Part shown: in pieces, positions 34,315 through 44,469 of the stretch
Layout: every line of letters starts with the position of its first letter
Numbering within the stretch: position 1 is the first letter of the stretch
DNA from: Pyrenopolyporus hunteri
Taxonomy: Eukaryota > Ascomycota > Sordariomycetes > Xylariales > Hypoxylaceae
Direction: 5' to 3'
Length of the DNA: 64,000 nt
Assembly (NCBI GenBank): GCA_902806595.1
Contig: CADCXC010000037.1
Coordinates: 2,108,001-2,172,000 of the forward strand
Position numbers and translations under genes: made by a program
The notes under the pieces: model-generated
What the model saw: only the letters and a program-made list of their open reading frames with translations
The model's database searches: none
Told to the model about the DNA's origin: nothing

Positions 34315-36205
34315 GCTAAAGACGATGTATTTGGAACGGATGGAGGATCTTGAGACTGCAGAGTACGGCCAATTTGAATATTAACTGTATCGAGAATTGG
34401 CGGCAATAGTCGTCTTTATATACAACGACACCAGATATCCATCGCGTTGGTATAAAATCGGCGGATAAAAGTCCTTCACCCTTCATCGGGAATAGGGAGG
34501 TGGGTTTATCCTCGGCATCGTGTCTTTGAACGCCGTGACCGCTGCGATCGGGGAATAGAAATCTGTGATGAGCTCGTCGACTTGGCTTGCCGTATTGCCC
34601 CATCCCGCCGTCCCTAGATCCTTCATAGACGCATAATTCTGTAACCCTTATCTAAGAATCTGCTCACGAGCACGAGACCGTCGAGCGAGATTTTCAGAGT
34701 AATGCAACATCCGTAATCCTGATGGCGGCCCACGGATAGTGCTGTAATAACAGCATGGGCTTGAGAGACCACTGCGGGCGACGAGAAGCACTGAATCGAT
34801 GCCCCGCAATCGTAGTATAATCCTTTCGAGAAGTGGATTCAACGATCAACCACGAGGTCGGCGATTACATATGCGTGTAATGGGTCAGACGGAACCCTAG
34901 ACGTTTAGTATGAGTTGCATATCGCCGTTCAGTCTCAGTCTTAAACCTGCACCAATTAAGGGCCGTCGTGAAAGCCGAAAGCCCGATGCCCTTATGACTC
35001 CTGTCGACAATTCGTCGATGGTCCCACTCATGAGCAGGTTTGTAAGCCCAAGCCGGGAGTTTCCGTGAAGTCCTCGTAAATCATCATCAACCACTATTTC
35101 GCAAAAGCGTTCTCTCTACGTATGCAGAGGCCATCTTTGGAAGAAGGAGGGGGGCTGTCTGTTGTATGCATGCTAACCCCGGTACATCACCACTCATATA
35201 AGAGAAGTGATGGAAATTTTCGAGGAAAAATGCTGCGCAAATGGGGCAAGCTAGCGGGGTCGAGAAGCGCTTTGGGAGTTGAAAGAAAAACATCTAATAA
35301 CTTCAGGATGGGAGGGGAAGATAGACGTAGATATATTCTGTCGTGTAGGTTGAAGGCATCGAGCACGCCATCGCCCCTGTCATTCTGCTGGGTGAGGAGT
35401 TGGGTGAGGAATTTCCCATTTCAGACCCTGAGGACCCCAGCGGTCGAGTGTTATTCGCTGGGTAGATTTAGTGCCGCGTAAGGCCCGCTTCCACTTGAAC
35501 GCCGGGGTGCTCTCTTAGCACGGTTGAAGGTGAGAGTGGTACATGATGACTACTGGAATATGAGCTGACAATGCGTTGTACGGATGAACGTCGCATTGAA
35601 GAAACTTAGATACCTAAGGTATTTAAAAAGGGGTTAAAGGGTTAATTGCGATTCTGGTTCGTCTATTTTTTATCTAGGCGTAGTCTGCCTGCGCAAAACT
35701 ACCCTTCCTGTTTCTTTGCTGTTCTTGTTCTATCTGTACATCCTAAAATCATAACATAGTAAATCGTCAAAGTCTTAATCATCGTGTCTTATCCATCGTA
35801 GGCAAGCCGCCGGCCAATGCCGTTTTCGTCTAAACCGTAGTTTGACCCCGTCTCCAAGTCAGGGAGATATACCAGACCGTCGGGAATCATTATTAATGTA
35901 AATATGTCGTCGTGTGCCGTATCTTGATTTCGTAAGACGGGCGAATCCACCGCCCCCTCATGCAATGTTGTACATATCGTTATTCTCGTAAACAGGCAAG
36001 GCTGTATAAAAAAAAACAGGAAAGAAGTAAACGGGGTATGCCCCCTCGCCCTCTAGATTAAAATGTGCTTGCCTTCTCTCAAACGCAGAAGAGATGTATC
36101 ATGTAGGTCGTGAAGATACGCATATCCTAACCCTGTCTGAGAAAAGGGCTAGAATGGTTGCGTTGTCGAAAATGTATGCCGGTCATATTTGATCGTCACG
36201 TTCAA
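34315..36205. other. Intergenic stretch, no supported gene
   Basis: It separates the DUF1264 gene from the Byr4/Bfa1 gene and contains the promoter of the former and the 3' region of the latter. A 119-codon frame at 35122 was examined and not called because its composition is unlike neighbouring genes and no domain is visible. Confidence 0.3.
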
Positions 36206-39200
36206 TCATTGCTCAATAATCATCTTTCTGAGCGTCCATCGTAAGTCGGTTCGGTTGCGATTGCCGGTATTGCCCCAGGGACCGCACTTTCGCCGCCACC
36301 GCGACTCTTCCTCGTGTTGGCGTCTAATAAATTCTGGGCCGACATCGAACTCCTCGCCTACTAGCCAGTCATCCCTAAGGTCACCCCCGCGACCGTGACC
36401 CCCAGAGACGGAATCTTTGTCCTTGTCGTCAAGGTCGGGAATATCTTTGAAAGGGTCGTCCTCTTCTATAGTGCTGAAGCCCTCTGTGGAGTTATTAGAT
36501 AGAGAAGGGGTTGTATCTACCTTCAGCCAACACATATTCTGGGGATCGAAGACCATGTCGCCAACCCGCTTAACACCCTTAGTCGCGGTCATGTTGGTAA
36601 TGAGCACCGGTCTCGAGGTCGAGCCCTCCCTCTCGCGTGTGGTATGCGGGGGTAGTGACGTAGTCGGCGAAGAAGTTGGAACGTCGAATGCAGTAAGCGC
36701 ATTATCATTACCTTCCCAGCGGAAGGTAGCTGGGTTGTATGTCATACCGTTGACAACTGATGTCTGTAAGTTAGCCTGGGTTCTCTGAGAATGCCGATAT
36801 GTATGGGGGGTGTAGGGCCTGTGCAGTGCCTGAGATTTCATGGGTTGCTGGAATTGTGGAGAGTGCCTAGGCTTCTCATGTGTTTTTGCTTTCTGAGACT
36901 TCACAGGTGATTGTGGCTTTTGGGAGATTGGGGTATTCTTAGCTGGCGATGCCCTTCTGAACCTCTTAGATTGCTGAGTAGTTTGATTCTCGAGAGGAAC
37001 CTTGGACTTTTGGATAGATGGTGTCTTAAGGGACGTCTGTGTCTGGAAGCTTGCTTCCGGTTTCCTGACGGGTTGGGACTTCCCAAACCGCACCAACTTC
37101 TGAGGTGTTGGTGATTGCGGAGGTGTCTGTGGTTTCTGGAGCCTTTGTAGGCGTTCGAGTGTTAGGGGGATGCGAGACATTGGACGTTTCGGTGTCTCTG
37201 GTTGCTGTAGTGTTTGGGAACGCTTAGGTGTCCGAGGAATCTGGGTTCCTCTATGTACTTGTAATTTCTGATGCTGTTGAGGAGTCTTGGGTTGTTGTGA
37301 TTTTTGGGGTTTCTTGGGTGTCGTAGGCATACCTTTGGTCTCCTTTGCGGAGTTTAGATTAGAGATCAAATGTGGCTTCAGTTGCGGGATCTTCTGAGAT
37401 TTCTTGGCTCTGCTGTTATAGCTATGTAGACCAAACGGACCTCTGGCCGACAGTTGGGCAACTCTCTGGTTAGTGACAGGAAGAAGGGGCCCTGTAGTGG
37501 GGGCTCGCTGTGCCAGACTCGTTTCCCTGGCAATGCGGCTAGCAGCTGTATCTCGAGCGAAGTGGGGCTGGGAATCGGGTCTTGCTGGCGAGAAAGGAGA
37601 TACGGGACTTGGCGTACTTCGCTCTGGCAGAACGTTCTGATAGAGCTTGTTTCGGATGTTCGTCCTGTTTCCGCATGCGACCGGCTGCTTCACATACTTT
37701 GATTCTGCCTGTGCCGACGTTGGAAGGTCGTCAAAAGAGTCGAGCTCGTGGCCATCGCCAAAACGGCGGACACGACGCGGCTTGCTAATCTGCTGCCATA
37801 CAGGCTCGGCTGACATCTTGTCGTTACGCGCCCTTCTCGGACTTGGCGATCTTGCCGCAGTACGAGAGATGGCACGTGATAGGGGTCGGAGTTCTGGCCC
37901 TTGATCGGAATCATGGCGTCGGAATGGCCGCGCGCTTTGCATACCCTTGGTGCTCACATGCTGCGATTGAGACTGGGAAGCTCCGGCGGGCAAGAAAGGG
38001 TTTTTTCTCGCCTGTGCCGCACTACTCTCATAAGCGGGACGGGTACGGTCGACCGGAGTCTTGGGCCGTAGGACAGACTGGGGCCTGCCGGACTCAACAC
38101 GCGAGTCGGTGCGAGAAGGTGGCCGGTCGAACCGCGAAGTAGGTTTCGCTGGGACCGGAGTGTGGCGCATAGCCGGTAGAGAGCGCTTTAGTCGTAGTAA
38201 CTGTGCACTAGTTGTAGTAGGTTCGTTACGCAAGGCTCCGATTGAGGTCTTTTGACTTAATTCTCTTCTTCGCGGAGTAGAAAATTGGACCGATTGCACC
38301 GACGAGGGAGTGGTAGGGGTATGGACACTCGAGATAGAGGATTGTGAGGAATGTCCGAGACGCGATTGAGATCTTCGAGACGGTCGTGGGGGTATAGGAC
38401 CACCACTTTCGGATACAGGTTCGAGTGAAGGCTGAGTTTGCGCGCGTTCGTGACTAGCCATAGGTCGAGGTAGACGGGAAACGGGCGTCGATGTGACAGG
38501 CCTATTGGTGAACGTTACGGAAACTGCCGTCTTTGGTCGCGTAGGGCTAACTGGCCGGGCCTCCTTGACCTTGACATTGCGATGTAGCGTAGGCTTGTCA
38601 GAGCGGAATACGTCGCCGTCACCAAATTCAAGACCATCCAAAGGATCTTCATTATCCGCCGTGGGTTTGACTATGTTCTTGGATGCCGGGGCTCGCTTTT
38701 CTGACATAGGGTGCTCGGGTCGTCTCTCTGGGGATTGATCTTGCTTGCGTCGTTTCAGTCGCTCATTTAAGTCCAGCGGACCATTTGGTAGAAGCAGACC
38801 GTCGAAGATCTCATCTTCGCTTTCGGCCGTGATAGAACTAGCTAGACTCGGGCTCATGGCAGACACGGACGAACTGCGAGTTGAGAAGGCGTCCCGTTTT
38901 GTACCACCAAACCGAGTCCCTAAGCTACCTTCTCCCCAGTCGAAATCGTCGTTTGTGTTCAATGCCGGCGTCCTGGGAATATCCATTCTTCTCGAAAGCT
39001 TGAGTAAACCGTTCGACGGTAGCTCGAGATCACCCTCAAAATCGTCGTCGCCGCGCCCTTTCTGAGGCGAAGGTGTAGGTGGGGTGATTAAGGAAATCGG
39101 CCTGGACTGAGGGCGAATCTTGGAGACCTTGATGGTTTCAGCGCCGTCTCCGAAGACGTCATCGTCATCATCATCGTCGCGGAATTTCTCTAGATTGATG

Positions 39201-39853
39201 GGCGCGACCAAGCTCTTTGTTAGGATTCGCCCGAGTGGCTCCCGAGCGATAGTGGGTGCCTGTTGCTTCGTCGGGCTCGACATACTCATTTGTCTCAAAG
39301 ATTCGGGGTAAACTTTGCCGTCCTGGGGTTTCAGGCGAAGCGGACCAGAAATGGGAAGTTCTAGATCGTCACCATAATCTTCTTGGAAGATCTTCTTCGT
39401 CTTCCTTCCCCCTAGTCGCTTGATAGTACCTCCCACTAAGGCAGAAGGCGGTACGTTCGTAGGTATCGGGATGCCGGCATGAGCGGCGGCAGCAATCGCG
39501 TCCAAGGTCGACTTCTCATCATCGCCAGGTAGGTGTAAATGTCTCTCGTCATTTCCAGGAAGAGACTCTCGGTCGGATCGGAAGGAAGAGTGGCTATCGC
39601 GGTGGTGAGAGTGCGCATGCGCAGATGTAGAATTGCCTCGGAAAGTAAGATCATCGCCGTCGAGTAAGAAATCGTTGTCATCATCCCAATCCTCAATCCA
39701 GCTCTTTCTCTGGGAAACTTGCGGCTTCCCGGTTCCCTCCTCCTGCATTGCGCGTCTCCTCTCGTCTTCTCTCTCCTGCTCTACTTTCTCATTCGCCATG
39801 AGTTTTTCCAGGAGATCCATCTTCTCCCACGGGGTAAACTGCGAGGAAGACAT
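36206..39853 (-). CDS. BFA1: Byr4/Bfa1-type mitotic-exit / septation regulator
   Basis: This is the scaffold half of the two-part GTPase-activating complex (Byr4-Cdc16 in fission yeast, Bfa1-Bub2 in budding yeast). The complex holds the Spg1/Tem1 GTPase inactive at spindle pole bodies and so delays septation. A single exon encodes 1215 residues. The N-terminal signature SWIEDWDDDNDFLL (about 51) is followed by the repeated acidic blocks characteristic of the family: DDLELPISGPLRL, DDFEGDLELPSNGLLKL, DEIFDGLLLPNGPLDLNERL and DPLDGLEFGDGDVF. The C-terminal homology region (NGMTYNPATFRWEGNDNAL, GVKRVGDMVFDPQNMCWL, EDDPFKDIPDL, EEFDVGPEFIRRQ) is intact. Between about 840 and 1010 lies a long K/T/P/Q-rich low-complexity segment. 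The N-terminal ATG context is good, and it is divergent from the XRCC4 gene. Confidence 0.92.
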   Translation of the reverse strand: MSSSQFTPWEKMDLLEKLMANEKVEQEREDERRRAMQEEGTGKPQVSQRKSWIEDWDDDNDFLLDGDDLTFRGNSTSAHAHSHHRDSHSSFRSDRESLPGNDERHLHLPGDDEKSTLDAIAAAAHAGIPIPTNVPPSALVGGTIKRLGGRKTKKIFQEDYGDDLELPISGPLRLKPQDGKVYPESLRQMSMSSPTKQQAPTIAREPLGRILTKSLVAPINLEKFRDDDDDDDVFGDGAETIKVSKIRPQSRPISLITPPTPSPQKGRGDDDFEGDLELPSNGLLKLSRRMDIPRTPALNTNDDFDWGEGSLGTRFGGTKRDAFSTRSSSVSAMSPSLASSITAESEDEIFDGLLLPNGPLDLNERLKRRKQDQSPERRPEHPMSEKRAPASKNIVKPTADNEDPLDGLEFGDGDVFRSDKPTLHRNVKVKEARPVSPTRPKTAVSVTFTNRPVTSTPVSRLPRPMASHERAQTQPSLEPVSESGGPIPPRPSRRSQSRLGHSSQSSISSVHTPTTPSSVQSVQFSTPRRRELSQKTSIGALRNEPTTTSAQLLRLKRSLPAMRHTPVPAKPTSRFDRPPSRTDSRVESGRPQSVLRPKTPVDRTRPAYESSAAQARKNPFLPAGASQSQSQHVSTKGMQSARPFRRHDSDQGPELRPLSRAISRTAARSPSPRRARNDKMSAEPVWQQISKPRRVRRFGDGHELDSFDDLPTSAQAESKYVKQPVACGNRTNIRNKLYQNVLPERSTPSPVSPFSPARPDSQPHFARDTAASRIARETSLAQRAPTTGPLLPVTNQRVAQLSARGPFGLHSYNSRAKKSQKIPQLKPHLISNLNSAKETKGMPTTPKKPQKSQQPKTPQQHQKLQVHRGTQIPRTPKRSQTLQQPETPKRPMSRIPLTLERLQRLQKPQTPPQSPTPQKLVRFGKSQPVRKPEASFQTQTSLKTPSIQKSKVPLENQTTQQSKRFRRASPAKNTPISQKPQSPVKSQKAKTHEKPRHSPQFQQPMKSQALHRPYTPHTYRHSQRTQANLQTSVVNGMTYNPATFRWEGNDNALTAFDVPTSSPTTSLPPHTTREREGSTSRPVLITNMTATKGVKRVGDMVFDPQNMCWLKVDTTPSLSNNSTEGFSTIEEDDPFKDIPDLDDKDKDSVSGGHGRGGDLRDDWLVGEEFDVGPEFIRRQHEEESRWRRKCGPWGNTGNRNRTDLRWTLRKMIIEQ

Positions 39854-41775
39854 CGTGGTCTGCTAGTAAGGATGATATTACTGGGTAGTTGGAGGTTTGA
39901 ATACCGCGCGTTCGAAGACTGAAATCGAGTCACCACAGGTCAGGTCAATGTCCGAAAACAATGGTCCTGGTCAGTGGTACTCCGCAACTGGTCGCATCCT
40001 TCCGATGCGCTAGGTGATTGACCGTCGCGAGCTCCGAAACTGCGTACGGGACTAGAGTGTCAATCAAATAAGTGCCCGAGATTTATTCTTGCGACAGCGG
40101 TACTAAGTGTGAAAAAGGCACGTAGTGGTGGATCAGTTGAGAGAAACCGATTCGAGATTAGTATGAGGCGTAAGGAAGTAAGGCGAAAGTACGTAGATGA
40201 CAAGGGGGTCGAGTGTTGTCGGAAGGTAAGTGGTGGACGTGTTAAGGTGAAGTAATGTTGTGTTTTTGTTGGGTGGGTTTGAAGTGCGCGCGCGATAAGT
40301 AACAACTGTAGGAAAGATGTTTGGATAGAATAGTGTCAAAAGCGCAGTAGCTGCTATGACAATTCGGTGGTATGTGCGTAGGTACCTAAGTAAGGAAAGG
40401 CCTTGTCATAAGAACCAATAGAATAGAAAATAAAAAGATGGTACTGTAGGTCGGTCGTAAGGGAACAAAGAAGAAAGATTGACTCGATGGGATTCTCAAA
40501 CCGAGCAATGCGGTTAATTGTGTGGGTGTAGTGGGTGTGGTGGAGGCATTTGTGTTGGAAGGGAGATGGAGAGAAAGACGAATATGTGGATGGGGTTGAG
40601 ATGGGGGGTGTGCGTTCGGTTCAGTATGTGTACAGTGTGTCCAGTGTGTCCGGTCCACACATTAAGGGCCTGAGAAAAAATCTTAAAATGGCTGGAAGTT
40701 TGTTAGGGTAGTACCTAATCTGCTGGTGGCTGGCTTCTATGCACAGACCACATTTAGGGCTACAGGGTCTCAAGAGCTGATGCAGCCAATCAAATCTCTT
40801 TATGTTGCGCGACAGTGACGCGACTTCAGTAAAAACGCGGTTTTGACCCCTCCTAAGGTACCTTATTTTTTCAAGGTTCTTTTTTATCCTTCATACGTAT
40901 AAAGTAGGTACCCATCATGAAGTGGTACAGGTACATTCACCTAACGTTTGCGAGATTAAACGGCTTCCAGGTAACAATTCAGCGCATTTAGATACCGAGT
41001 ACCACCTATATTTTTACCCACTTGCCTGGGCAGGTAGCCTAACAACCACAACTCCTCATCATTCCACACTATCAGACTATGTGGAAGAGGTTTCGTGCAC
41101 GATACCTAGGTACCTAGGTACCTATTTAGAACATCTTACAGGGACATAATTATACGAATATCGGTAGGTGCTACCACGCATACATGTACCATTACATTAT
41201 GTGTTACCGCACGCCGAATTCAAGCAATAACGCCTATGTACCTGCTACCTAAGCGGCTGTAATTGTAATACATGTAGTACAATACCATTGGGTCGTGCTG
41301 CACTTCTCTCCACTTTTTTCAATATGTGTCGGCGCCGGCTCCAGCTTGACCAGAAACTCACTACAGTACAACTTCAGCACCTGTATCGATCATACACCCA
41401 CAACGAGCATCTAGGCACCTATCCAATTGCTACTGCATAGCAGCCTATTCCTCGGCCAGTCTCTTGCTCGGAATACCTCACCAAACGAATCAATGATTCT
41501 CTGTAGCCTACAACCACCTTATGTTTAATACTCAATTCTATTCTAATCTGTTGCAATTTGCGTTAAGCCTTGGTTGTTTTCACTCTGCTCACTCTGCTCT
41601 CACCCCGGTCATCTAGCAAACATAATTCTCCATATCTCATCTGCTCAAACGATCAAGATTCATAGTCCAGATCATCCAACTGGATCAGTTGACAGCAGGA
41701 TATTATACCAGACGGCGAAGCTCCTCTTACATCCATTCTACGGCTATTAGCTCGTCTCACCCGAACATCCCCGAC
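39854..41775. promoter_or_regulatory. Divergent intergenic region, Byr4/Bfa1 and XRCC4
   Basis: This holds both promoters. The tandem palindrome CCTAGGTACCTAGGTACC lies at about 41104-41122, with further TAGGTACC units near 40380. A G/T-rich plus-strand stretch at 40500-40660 gives misleading open frames on the opposite strand. No gene is supported. Confidence 0.4.
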
Positions 41776-43050
41776 ATGGCAGAAAGCTCAATATTACGTT
41801 TCCCCATATCAGGAAAGGAACATGAGTATTTCTTACTCGAGGTGTCCTCGAATGGGTCGCGGCCACTCGACTTGAAGTTGATCGGATCGGAAAGCACAGC
41901 TGTGTTCGTAATGAAGCGTGAGTCTTATCCAATTTCCTAGAGCACCATACGCCCTCAGTGCCACACAGTGCATACAGTCAACCATTCAATACAGAGCATG
42001 CGCCAGTAGGCCCAATAGTCTGAGAAGCTAAAGAACCTTCATAGTGAGAGACAAAAGGGTCGGTGACTACAAGGCGCCAAGCGGTCCTTGCTCGCACGCG
42101 GAATGGGAACAAATCCTGATTTCAACATTGGTCAACCAGCAACCCGTTCCCGATATCGAGATCAGAGCTGATGTTCAATCGGATGGCTCGTCAACCTCCC
42201 TCTCTTTCCGAAAGAACATCCAGGGAATCACAGTATGTGTTCTGTTTCGTCGCCTCACTTGGAACTTCCCGTTAACGGTAGATCATAGCAACGACTCGGG
42301 TCTCTCAAGCTGGAAGAAGATGAAAAAACAGAGATTTCCCCCTTCGATTGGTGCGTCTCGGCCATTGGGGCTCGAGAGAAAATCGGAGAAGATCTAGCCG
42401 CAGCCACTCTCAAAATCCAGGCTCTTGAGGATTCTCTTAAGGAGCTGAAAGGCCAATTGGACGAACTTATTAAGACGAAAGACGAGGATGAGACACAGCT
42501 GCTCGAAAAATTCCGAGATCTTCTGAACGAGAAGAAAGTTAAGATTAGGCAACAACAGCGTCTACTAGCGTCTGCGAATGTCGATCCCGAGAAGCTCGCC
42601 AACATTAGCGGCAACCAGAGCACTCGGAAGCACGTAGCGCAAGCGTCCCGTGCCTCGAAGCGTAAAGTTAAAGAGGAATCCGAAAGTAGCGAAGACGAGT
42701 TTGAGAAGATGGATGTCGAAGAAGGCGATGATAATGGTAGTGTCCAGCCGGATGCCGAGGAAGACCAGGGCGAAACAACAGCAGAAGAGACTGCGAGTGG
42801 AACAGGTACAGATGATGAACCAGCACCACCGCCGGTGAAGTCTCAGAAAAACCAGGCCGCAGCGTCAAAACGCAGTACGCGAGCATCAACATCGAGGAGA
42901 GATACCTCCACACCCACCAGTCCCCAAGAAAATAGCAAGCCGCTTCCACCGCGACGAAGCCTGCCGTTTATGAAAAGCAAGAAGCCCGCCGCCCCGCCCC
43001 CGAAGCCAACCGATGATGATGACGAAACAGAGTCCGATGATGAATTATGA
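41776..43050 (+). CDS. XRCC4/Lif1-like non-homologous end-joining factor
   Basis: This is the nuclear partner of DNA ligase IV in repair of double-strand breaks. Three exons (41776-41917, 42045-42232, 42289-43050) with introns of 127 and 56 nt give 363 residues. The N-terminal head domain contains YFLLEVSSNGSRPLDLKLIG, AVFVMKLRDKRVGDYKAPSG and HAEWEQILISTL. It is followed by LKLEEDEKTEISPFDW and a coiled-coil stalk (REKIGEDLAAATLKIQALEDSLKELKGQLDELIK, about 130-185). The C-terminal half is disordered: acidic (ESSEDEFEKMDVEEGDD), then basic and Pro-rich, ending in an acidic run (DDDDETESDDEL). The ATG was chosen as the first one in the frame; the frame continues upstream without an ATG. The family match is by order of motifs; sequence conservation in this family is low. 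Confidence 0.85.
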
Positions 43051-43399
43051 ATTATGTCGAATATCATTAGTATGAGGGGACGCGTGAACGCATTCGCGAG
43101 AGAAACGTGATAACATTTTAGCGATTTTTACTTAATGCATCCTATTCTTTCTTCACCCATCTATTTTTGAGGGTAATTTCTGGTCTTTGATATACCTAAC
43201 GATTTACTAGGCCTAAATACCCAGTTAACGAACCCAGTAGTCCCAACCCGTCGAGTCTTAGCACGACATCACGCCAGTTTATCGACCGCTCCGCCCTAGC
43301 CTCACACATAGTAGCCAGCTTCTACGATGCTCGAGAGCAGTCAGAGGCATATATCCAGCACCGAAATCGATGATGCTCTAGCCACACCCCCCTTAAAAC
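43051..43399. other. Convergent intergenic region
   Basis: Both flanking genes end here. Nothing beyond presumed 3' UTRs is seen. Confidence 0.3.
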
Positions 43400-44469
43400 C
43401 TAACGCCTGTCCCCAGGAGCGAAGATATCGTTGAAGAATCCTCGGAAATGTTTCTGCCTTCCAAGCTGAGAGATCTCCTGAGTCTCGCTGGGCGTGAGTG
43501 TAAATGAGGGTAGCTGCCTCCTCAAACCCTGCAGCCGTTCCTCCTCGCTGCTAGTCGTTACGACGGCGATGCCCTGGTCTAAAGCCCACCTCAAGGCGAT
43601 CTCGGCCTGCGAGACACCGTACTTCCTGGCTAGAGCCGCGTATATGTTGTCAACGGGCCCGGGGCGCGCCTTGGTGAGCGCGGTGAGTGGCGAGTACGCC
43701 GCTGTTGCGATGCCATTCCGTTGGTGGAAGTCGATTAAGCCTTCGTGCTGCAGGTACGGGTGGTACTCGATCTGGTTGACGGCGGGCTTGACCCGAGCCG
43801 TCCTGAGGATCGTCTCGAGGTGCTCCGGCAGGAAGTTGGAAACGCCAATAGACCGAGCCCGACCACTCTGCTTAATAGCCTCCATCTCGGCCCAGATCTC
43901 CTGCAGGCGCTGAGGAGTATCGGCGATTTGGGGCCAGCCCACTAGGTAGAGATCTATGTAGTCGAGTCCAAGACGCTCGAGCGAGGCGTCAAAGGCCGCC
44001 TTCACGGTCGTCGCAACTGTCCATACCTTAGTCGTAATGAAGAGCTGCGAGCGCGGCACACCCGATTGTTTGATGGCGATTCCGAGTCCCTTCTCGTTGC
44101 CATACGCTGCGACGTGTTGTCAGAGAGGTGTTCCATAGATCTAAAGCGTGTAGAGGAAGATTGGATGTAATCACCTTCGGCAGCGTCTATGTGGTAGAAA
44201 CCGCTTCTAATGCCCTTGAGCGCCGAGTTGACAATCCTGTCGGTGTCTCCTTGGGAAAAGGCCATGCCCAAACCAAATGCGACCTACAACCCCACGCAGT
44301 GAGCCTCAAGTTCCCCAGTTGGCGGTCTTCGTTCGTGACTTACCATAGGCAGCTCGTTGCCATCGTTCAACTTCAGGGTCGGGAGGGGAGCCGGCTGCTT
44401 AGGCCCAACATTGGAGCCATTGGGCTGGTAGGCCGAGCCAACAGAGCTTACTTGGGGAAACTGAGTCAT
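43400..44469 (-). CDS. Aldo/keto reductase with altered catalytic His
   Basis: This is a TIM-barrel NADPH-dependent oxidoreductase. Three exons (44344-44469, 44175-44283, 43400-44106) with introns of 60 and 68 nt give 313 residues. Visible signatures are GFYHIDAAEAYGNEKGLGIA (Asp and Tyr of the tetrad), LFITTKVW (Lys), IGVSNFLPEHLE, VNQIEYHPYLQ and AEIALRWALDQGIAVVTTSS. The fourth catalytic position, normally His in LxHWP, reads LVGWP here: Gly replaces His. Because Asp, Tyr and Lys are retained, this is either a functional enzyme with changed substrate preference or a non-reductase relative; sequence alone does not decide. An N-terminal extension of about 25 residues rich in Pro and Gln precedes the barrel. 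No gene cluster context suggests a pathway. Confidence 0.9.

Noticed and set aside
35122..35481. 119-codon plus-strand frame
   Set aside because: No recognisable domain and composition unlike neighbouring genes; judged chance.
40386..40658. His/Pro/Thr-rich minus-strand frame
   Set aside because: It arises from a G/T-rich low-complexity stretch and has no signal of selection.
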